Shown one piece after another: positions 6,141 to 10,474 of a stretch of 10,474 nt of DNA (positions within the stretch are counted from its first letter, which is position 1; every line of letters begins with the position of its first letter). The notes under the pieces are model-generated. The model did no database searches. It saw only the letters and a program-made list of their open reading frames with translations, and had not been told where the DNA came from. The stretch is from Chloroflexota bacterium (GTDB taxonomy: Bacteria > Chloroflexota > Dormibacteria > CF-121): positions 1-10,474 of the forward strand of contig VBGO01000021.1 in assembly GCA_005882525.1 (NCBI GenBank). The letters are read 5' to 3'. Both the position numbers and the translations under genes were made by a program.

Positions 6141-6929
6141 TCACGTGGCGTTGGACCCTGACCTTGGGGGCCGAAGGTCCTTGCCGTTCCGCCTTAGGCG
6201 CCGCTCTGCCCAACGGACTGGATCGAAGTAAGCGTCGTCCATGCGCTCCTTGAGCGGGATGATCGCGTTGTCAGTGATCTTGATGTGCTCCGGACAAACC
6301 TCGGTGCAGCATTTGGTGACATTGCAGAAGCCCACTCCCGCGTTGCCTTGAAGGAGCGGCCGGCGGTCCAGCGTGTCTTTCGGGTGCATCTCCAGACTAG
6401 CGATGCGGGCGAAGAACCTCGGTCCGTAGAAGACGCTTTTGGCGTCGTGACTTCGCAGCACATGGCAGACGTCCTGGCAAAGGAAGCATTCGATGCATTT
6501 GCGGAACTCGATCACGCGGTCGACGTCCTCTTGCTGCATGCGCCAGGGTTCGCTCGTCGCCAGGTCCTTCTCGCTCGGCGTGAACGGTGGGATCTGCTTG
6601 TTGACCTCATAGTTCCAGCTCACGTCTGTCACGAGGTCCTTGATCAACGGGAAGGCCTTCATGGGCCCCACCGTTACCTGCTGGCCGTACTCGGCGATCG
6701 GTGACTTGCAAAGAAGGCGCGGGAAACCATCGATCTCAGCGGCGCAAGACCCGCACTTGGCCGCCTTGCAGTTCCAACGCACGGCCAGGTCAGACGCGAG
6801 GTTCGCCTGGACCCAGAGGACGGCATCGAGGACCACCATCCCTTCTCGAATCGGGACGCGATACGAAACCAGCTCGCCCGCGGTCGCGTCACCGCGCCAG
6901 ATGCGGAGGTCGAGGTCCGAGATCTGCAC
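6141..6929 (-). CDS. sdhB: Succinate dehydrogenase/fumarate reductase iron-sulfur subunit
   Basis: The 262-residue protein has all expected cluster cysteines. The [2Fe-2S] ligands are Cys54, Cys59, Cys62 and Cys74 (NCKAAKCGSC ... LLC). The pattern CIECFLCQDVC gives Cys145, Cys148, Cys151 and Cys155, and CNVTKCCTEVCPEHI gives Cys202, Cys208 and Cys212. By analogy with E. coli SdhB, Cys145/148/151/212 hold the [4Fe-4S] and Cys155/202/208 the [3Fe-4S]. It passes electrons from the flavoprotein to quinone at the membrane anchor. The start is a GTG at 6929 that shares one base with the sdhA stop (TAGTG). A purine-rich GGAGAGGGAG directly upstream serves as ribosome-binding site. The order anchor-flavoprotein-iron-sulfur protein matches mycobacterial Sdh1 (Rv0249c-Rv0247c). 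Confidence 0.93.
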   Translation of the reverse strand: MQISDLDLRIWRGDATAGELVSYRVPIREGMVVLDAVLWVQANLASDLAVRWNCKAAKCGSCAAEIDGFPRLLCKSPIAEYGQQVTVGPMKAFPLIKDLVTDVSWNYEVNKQIPPFTPSEKDLATSEPWRMQQEDVDRVIEFRKCIECFLCQDVCHVLRSHDAKSVFYGPRFFARIASLEMHPKDTLDRRPLLQGNAGVGFCNVTKCCTEVCPEHIKITDNAIIPLKERMDDAYFDPVRWAERRLRRNGKDLRPPRSGSNAT

Positions 6930-8661
6930 TACTCCCTCTCCTCAGGCGTGTACCTGGCGTACGAGTGCTGCACTGCCTCCGCGAGGTAGTCGGGCAGCGG
7001 CGGCCGCCGCTGCGCTCTGACGACCATTCCCTCAGGCGATTTCTCGACGATGAAGTTCATGTCGTCCAGCTCCGTGTCGGTCTTCGGGAAGTCGGATCGC
7101 GCGTGCGCCCCGCGGCTTTCTTTTCTTTCCTGTGCGGAGCGGAGCAGCGCTTCCGCGTTGACCAGCATCGAATGCAGGTCATGTGCGGTGTGCCAGCCTG
7201 GGTTGAAGGCGAGGGAGGGGGAGCCGCCGGTGCCGCAGACCTTTGCCCGCGCACCCAGCTCGAGAATCTTCTCCAGACCGGTCTCCAGACCTGGGCCGTC
7301 GCGGACTATAGGTGCGTACTTGCTCATCGTTTCCTGGATCTCGACCTGCAGCTGGTATGGGTTCTCGCCGGCCGGTCGGTCGAGCGGAGCCATCAAAACG
7401 GCAACTGCGTCATCGACTTCCCCCTGGTCGAGCGTCGCATTCGCAGACCTTGAGGTTGAAAGGGCCGCGGCGGCGGCACCCTCTCCCGCACGCTTGCCAA
7501 ATACCAACAGGTCGCTGAGCGAGTTGCCACCCAGGCGATTGGCTCCGTGCAGACCTGCAGCGACCTCACCGGCCGCATACAGTCCCGGGACGGTGGTGGC
7601 GCCGGTCTCGGCGTCGACCCGAACGCCGCCCATGGCGTAATGAATCGTGGGCGCGACTTCCATCGGCTGCTTGGTGATGTCCACCTTGGCCAGCTTCAGG
7701 AACTGCTCGTACATCGAGGGAAGCTTGCGTTTGATGAACTCCGGCTTGCGGTGTGTGATGTCGAGGAACACGCCACCGTGTGGCGAACCGCGTCCCGCGC
7801 CCACCTCGGAGTTGATGGCGCGGGCGACGATGTCTCGTGACGAGAGCTCCATTCGCTCGTGGTCGTATCGCTCCATGAAGCGGTCGCCGTCCATGTTGCG
7901 CAGCACACCGCCCTCCCCCCGAACGCCTTCCGTGACCAGGATGCCCCGCACCCCTGCCGGCCATACCATGCCCGTGGGGTGGAACTGCACCATCTCCATG
8001 TCACGCAGCTGCGCGCCGGCGTCGTAGGCGAGCGCGGTGCCGTCGCCCGTGCTCTCCCACGAGTTGGAGGTGACGCGGTACATCTTTCCCGCACCTCCAG
8101 AAGCCAGGAGCAGCCCGCCGCAGCGGTAGAGAATCAGCGAGCCGTCCAAACGTCGGTAGGCAAGCGCCCCAGCGAGCCGCCCGCCTGACTTCAGCAACTT
8201 GAAAACGGTCACTTCCATCTGTACGTCCACGCGATTGGTGTGGACGGCGCGATCCTGCAGGGTGCGCAGCAGCTCGAGGCCGGTGCGGTCGCCAATGTGG
8301 GCAAGCCGCGGGTACGTGTGTGCGCCAAAGGGGCGTTGGTGAATGCGCCCCTGCCATGTGCGGTCGAAGACCGCGCCCCATCGCTCGAGTTCGAGCACAC
8401 GCTCCGGCGATTCCTTGGCGTGGATCTCGGCCATCCGCCAGTCGAGTGGACTTCCCACGTGTCCTGGTAGGCCACGTTGTGCAGCGCCGCCGCGACGCCG
8501 CCCTCGGCCATCACGGTGTGTGCTTTTCCGAGCAATGACTTGCACACGACCAACACGCGAGCGCCTCCTTCGGCGGCGGCGATTGCACCGCGGAGACCGG
8601 CGCCGCCCGCGCCGAGCACGAGCACGTCGGTCTCGATGGTCTCGTATGTCGCCGGGCTCAC
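6929..8661 (-). pseudogene. sdhA: Succinate dehydrogenase flavoprotein subunit, broken by a frameshifting deletion near 8444
   Basis: The N-terminus reads from a GTG at 8661 (GTGA overlap with the sdhC stop; AAGGTGGA upstream) through the FAD-binding VLVLGAGGAGLRGA and KAHTVMAEGG (the histidine matching the covalent FAD ligand) to TWEVH at 8446. The match then continues in another frame from 8443 (DWRMAEIHAKESPERVLELE) to the stop at 6929. The rest is well conserved: QFHPTGM, TEGVRGEGG, HYAMGG and NRLGGNSLSDLLVFGKRAGE, carrying the active-site His and Arg residues. Homologues have roughly 12 residues (of type FRDTMRGGK) between the two parts; only two bases remain here, so about 34 bp appear lost. 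A continuous frame from the stop up to 8680 exists, but its first ~79 residues are an arginine-rich artefact without the FAD motif. If the deletion is real, the complex lacks a working catalytic subunit. Confidence 0.85.
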
Positions 8662-9401
8662 GCGATCCACCTTGGGTCATGCAGCAGTCCGGCCATCAGC
8701 AACCGGATGTACATATCGGTCGCCGCGACCGAGGCCAGGCTCGCCCAGGCCCAACGGTCGTGGCGGATGTTGAGCACTGTGACGCCCTTCCACAGGTGGA
8801 AGCGAGCACGCGACGCGGCTGAGCACGAGAAGCAATCGAGTTGGCCACCAGCGAGGTGGCGCAACGCGTGACAGCCGAACGTGTAGCCGGAAAGCAGCAG
8901 CACGTTTGCGAGCATCAGGGCACTGCCGACGCCGATACCGAAATGTCCACTGAAGTTGAACGCAACGATCGCGTCGTACCAGAGAAAGAGGACCTGCACG
9001 AATGTGGCGTAGAAGGCGAAGCGATGAAAGTTGTTGAGGACCCACGGGAGGGCGGTTTCGCCCCGGTAGCGCCCGCGGCCTGGCTCGGCCACTGCGCAGG
9101 ACCGCGGATGCCAGAAGAAGGACCGGAAGTATGCCTTGCGGTAGTAGTAGCAGGTGAGCCGGAAGGCCAGCGGCGCCCAGGCAACCCAGATCCCGGGCGG
9201 GATGGGACCGAGCTTGATCAAGGGCGAGTCGAAGGGGCTGAGATAGGGACCGAAAGAGCCGGCGGGTTGAAAGAAGACAACCCAGGCGGCGAAACCCGCG
9301 AACAGGCTGAGCGCACCGACGACGAAGGTCGGGTAGAGCCAGTTGGGGAGGCGGGAGTAGGGGTTGCGGACCTGAGTGCCAGCCGGCTGTACAAGCGCCA
9401 T
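8658..9401 (-). CDS. sdhC: Succinate dehydrogenase membrane anchor/cytochrome b subunit (Sdh1 type)
   Basis: From the ATG at 9401 the protein has 247 residues and about five membrane spans (22-45, 69-86, 125-148, 155-177, 218-240). Candidate heme or quinone-site histidines are His126 (NNFHRFAFY), His178 and His182 (GCHALRHLAGG). The following GGQLDCFSC segment, and the RARFHLWKGVTVLN and AWASLASVAATDMYIRLL segments, are characteristic of the anchor that precedes SdhA in mycobacterial Sdh1-type operons (Rv0249c). A GTG at 9416 would add five residues; AGGTGA lies 11 bases before the ATG, so either start is possible. The stop overlaps the sdhA GTG in a GTGA arrangement. It anchors the dehydrogenase and passes electrons to quinone. 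Confidence 0.85.
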   Translation of the reverse strand: MALVQPAGTQVRNPYSRLPNWLYPTFVVGALSLFAGFAAWVVFFQPAGSFGPYLSPFDSPLIKLGPIPPGIWVAWAPLAFRLTCYYYRKAYFRSFFWHPRSCAVAEPGRGRYRGETALPWVLNNFHRFAFYATFVQVLFLWYDAIVAFNFSGHFGIGVGSALMLANVLLLSGYTFGCHALRHLAGGQLDCFSCSAASRARFHLWKGVTVLNIRHDRWAWASLASVAATDMYIRLLMAGLLHDPRWIA

Positions 9402-9434
9402 GTGCGTCAGTTTCACCTAAGACTCGTCTGTTCA

Positions 9435-9470
9435 CAAAAGAGCTCCGAGGGGCTTGCGCCCCCCGGAGCT
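9435..9470 (-). terminator. Intrinsic terminator between the two-span membrane protein gene and sdhC
   Basis: An inverted repeat at 9441-9453 and 9458-9470 forms 12 pairs with one A-C mismatch and a 4-base loop. On the minus strand it is followed by CTTTTGTG. It lies 19 bp after the stop of the 9490-10119 gene and about 40 bp before the sdhC start, so sdh genes may depend on read-through or on a separate start in the short gap. Confidence 0.7.
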
Positions 9471-9489
9471 TGCCGTCCTGAATGCGCTG

Positions 9490-10119
9490 TCACGCAGCGA
9501 TTTTCTGCGCGACCTTGATTCTTTCGGGCCTGCGAGCTGCGACGAACACCTCGAAGACGAGGGCGCCGAGCACACCGAGAGCCACGATCATCAGAGCGAA
9601 TGCCGCGTAGGTCGTGTAAACGCCGATCGTCCACCAGCCGTAAGCGTTCAGAAGCATTGACCGCAGAGTCTCACCCTTGAAAAGTGTCTCCCGCTGAGCG
9701 TTCAGCGTTGTGATCTGCTTCTGAAGGTTCGCGTAGTTCGGGTCGTCCTTTGGCGTGTCGGCGAGCTGGGCGTTCAGCGCTGAAACCTTGGTGCCCACGG
9801 TGGCGTATGTAAGGCCGCCGGCGACGCCCTGCAGGTGCTCCCCGAGGAAGTCGTTGGCGTAGATGCGAGCCTGGTTGCCGTCCGTCACCTGGTTACCAGC
9901 CTGGTCCCGGATCTCCTGCGGAAACTTCGCGGGGTCGAGCGCTCCGCCGGCCTTGATCTGGTCGGCGCCTGGGAAGTAGACCTGCTGCGAAGTCAGCTCG
10001 TCGTGAATCTGCGTCGTGGTGAAAGTCCCCATCCCGTACGCAAACGCAGCGGCTCCAGCAAGAACCACGACCATGATCGCCTGAAGAGTGATGATTCGCC
10101 ACCGAATTGCCTTGTTCAT
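9490..10119 (-). CDS. Two-span membrane protein of unknown function
   Basis: The 209-residue protein has one N-terminal span (about 9-32) and one C-terminal span (about 163-195), with a roughly 130-residue soluble loop probably outside the cytoplasm. The loop contains QQVYFPGADQ, a conserved-looking ARIYANDFLGEHL, a short helical segment (TTLNAQRETLFKGETLRSMLLNAYGW) and no cysteines. I recall similar uncharacterised proteins in actinobacteria with the same GETLR..LL.AYGW motif, but no function is known to me. The ATG at 10119 has a strong ribosome-binding site, GGAGG seven bases upstream. A DevR-like tandem box lies 100-140 bp upstream and a terminator follows the stop. Being next to sdhC suggests a respiratory or cell-envelope context only. 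Confidence 0.8.
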   Translation of the reverse strand: MNKAIRWRIITLQAIMVVVLAGAAAFAYGMGTFTTTQIHDELTSQQVYFPGADQIKAGGALDPAKFPQEIRDQAGNQVTDGNQARIYANDFLGEHLQGVAGGLTYATVGTKVSALNAQLADTPKDDPNYANLQKQITTLNAQRETLFKGETLRSMLLNAYGWWTIGVYTTYAAFALMIVALGVLGALVFEVFVAARRPERIKVAQKIAA

Positions 10120-10137
10120 CTCACGTCCTCCTACAGA

Positions 10138-10158
10138 TCCCTCAGCGAGGGAGTTTTT
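10138..10158 (+). terminator. Plus-strand terminator-like hairpin in the leader of the 10119 gene
   Basis: TCCCTC (10138-10143) pairs with GAGGGA (10147-10152) around an AGC loop, followed by GTTTTTCTTGTTT on the plus strand. No plus-strand gene lies upstream for several kilobases, so it would stop only antisense transcripts. In the minus-strand mRNA the same hairpin sits just upstream of the ribosome-binding site. Confidence 0.5.
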
Positions 10159-10219
10159 CTTGTTTGAGCTTTCGGACGGCTCACGAGTTGAGTGAACAGC
10201 GCGATCGCGTCGATCACGA

Positions 10220-10255
10220 TGGTCTTTCGGCCCTCCGCGAGGGGTCCGAAGACCC
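10220..10255 (-). promoter_or_regulatory. Degenerate tandem DevR/DosR-like boxes upstream of the membrane protein/sdh cluster
   Basis: On the minus strand, GGGTCTTCGGACCC (10255-10242) and GGGCCGAAAGACCA (10233-10220) each match GGGACTWWAGTCCC at 10 of 14 positions. Their centres are 22 bp apart, close to the 23 bp seen before the regulator gene. The second copy is identical to the 4937-4950 box at 12 of 14 positions. The pair lies about 107-130 bp before the ATG at 10119. The first copy also forms the tip of a strong hairpin, so part of its symmetry may come from that. No clear -10 element is visible. Confidence 0.4.
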
Positions 10256-10264
10256 CTCGCGGGG
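10233..10264 (-). terminator. GC-rich hairpin after the universal-stress-like gene
   Basis: Positions 10235-10246 pair perfectly with 10251-10262 (12 bp) around a CGAA tetraloop, with two more pairs below including one wobble. It begins 11 bp after the stop at 10275. There is no T-tract on the minus strand, so its efficiency as a terminator is uncertain. Confidence 0.5.
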
Positions 10265-10274
10265 AGGACTTTCG

Positions 10275-10474
10275 TCAGACGTTGGCGACGGCAATGCCCC
10301 CGTCGCGAGCCATCTTCACCGCGCCGGCAACCAATGTGGTCGCCTCGGCCGGGCTCTCAGTGGAGTAAACGGCCGCGCGGCTGCGGTCATGCTCGGCCAC
10401 GTGCAGGAACGAAAGGTCGGCGCCGAGCTTCCTGGCCACCTCGATGGCGGTGGGTAGCGCAGCCCGCGAGCAGG
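10275..10474 (-). CDS. Universal-stress-protein-like C-terminal part (5' end cut by window)
   Basis: The last 66 codons of a minus-strand gene enter from the right edge. They read SRAALPTAIEVARKLGADLSF, then LHVAEHDRSR, AVYSTESPAEATTLVAGAVKMA and RDGGIAVANV, then stop. The beginning resembles strand 1, helix 1 and strand 2 of a UspA-type domain. A usual Usp would continue for another 60-80 residues with the nucleotide-binding glycine motif, but here the stop comes straight after helix 2 and is followed by a hairpin. No continuation is visible in another frame before 10120. It may be a naturally short variant or a truncated gene. The upstream part, possibly including another domain, is not in the window. 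Confidence 0.6.
   Translation of the reverse strand, partial: CSRAALPTAIEVARKLGADLSFLHVAEHDRSRAAVYSTESPAEATTLVAGAVKMARDGGIAVANV

Noticed and set aside
8444..8680. Arginine-rich N-terminal extension continuous with the sdhA C-terminal frame
   Set aside because: The true FAD-binding N-terminus is in the other frame over the same bases; this extension is an out-of-frame reading.
1..10474. CRISPR array, insertion sequence, prophage or defence genes
   Set aside because: No regularly spaced long repeats, transposase, integrase or terminal inverted repeats were seen.

Overview
The window is high-GC, densely packed bacterial DNA. Its closest recognisable relatives look like high-GC soil lineages (Actinomycetota, or Chloroflexota/Dormibacterota-like). 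That placement is an inference from three things: a DosS/DosR-like two-component pair, a mycobacterial Sdh1-type succinate dehydrogenase (order anchor, flavoprotein, iron-sulfur protein), and frequent GTG starts with weak or absent ribosome-binding sites.

Layout. At 1-655 (minus) lies the N-terminal part of a multi-span membrane protein with b-heme-like histidines, cut by the left edge. The span 656-1215 is non-coding. It holds three near-identical 11-bp repeats and a decayed tRNA-Thr(GGT). At 1216-3226 (minus) is a tightly coupled operon: tandem universal stress protein, CBS-CBS-BON protein, pyridoxamine-phosphate-oxidase-like flavoprotein. Diverging from it at 3312-5672 (plus) are a GAF-GAF histidine kinase and a NarL/DosR-type response regulator. 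From 10119 down to 5669 (minus) come a two-span membrane protein of unknown function, an sdhC-like anchor, sdhA, sdhB and a small SRPBCC-like protein. The right edge cuts a universal-stress-like gene (10275-10474, minus).

How it fits together. The left and centre form a DosRS-type hypoxia/dormancy module next to the classes of target gene (USP, CBS, PPOX) that DosR controls in mycobacteria. The kinase keeps the His and Tyr of the DosS heme pocket with identical spacing. The regulator keeps the DosR DNA-contact segment. Consistent with this, I find a good DevR/DosR-like box at 4937-4950 before the regulator gene, with a weaker partner 23 bp away. A second, degenerate tandem pair (10220-10255, centres 22 bp apart) lies upstream of the membrane-protein/sdh cluster. 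The inference is that one redox or oxygen sensor controls its own regulator and possibly a respiratory succinate dehydrogenase.

Damage. sdhA carries a frameshifting deletion near 8444: the FAD-binding N-terminus and the rest of the protein are in different frames, with about a dozen conserved residues missing between them. The tRNA-Thr copy lacks a matching 5' acceptor strand. Either could be real decay or, for sdhA, an assembly error.
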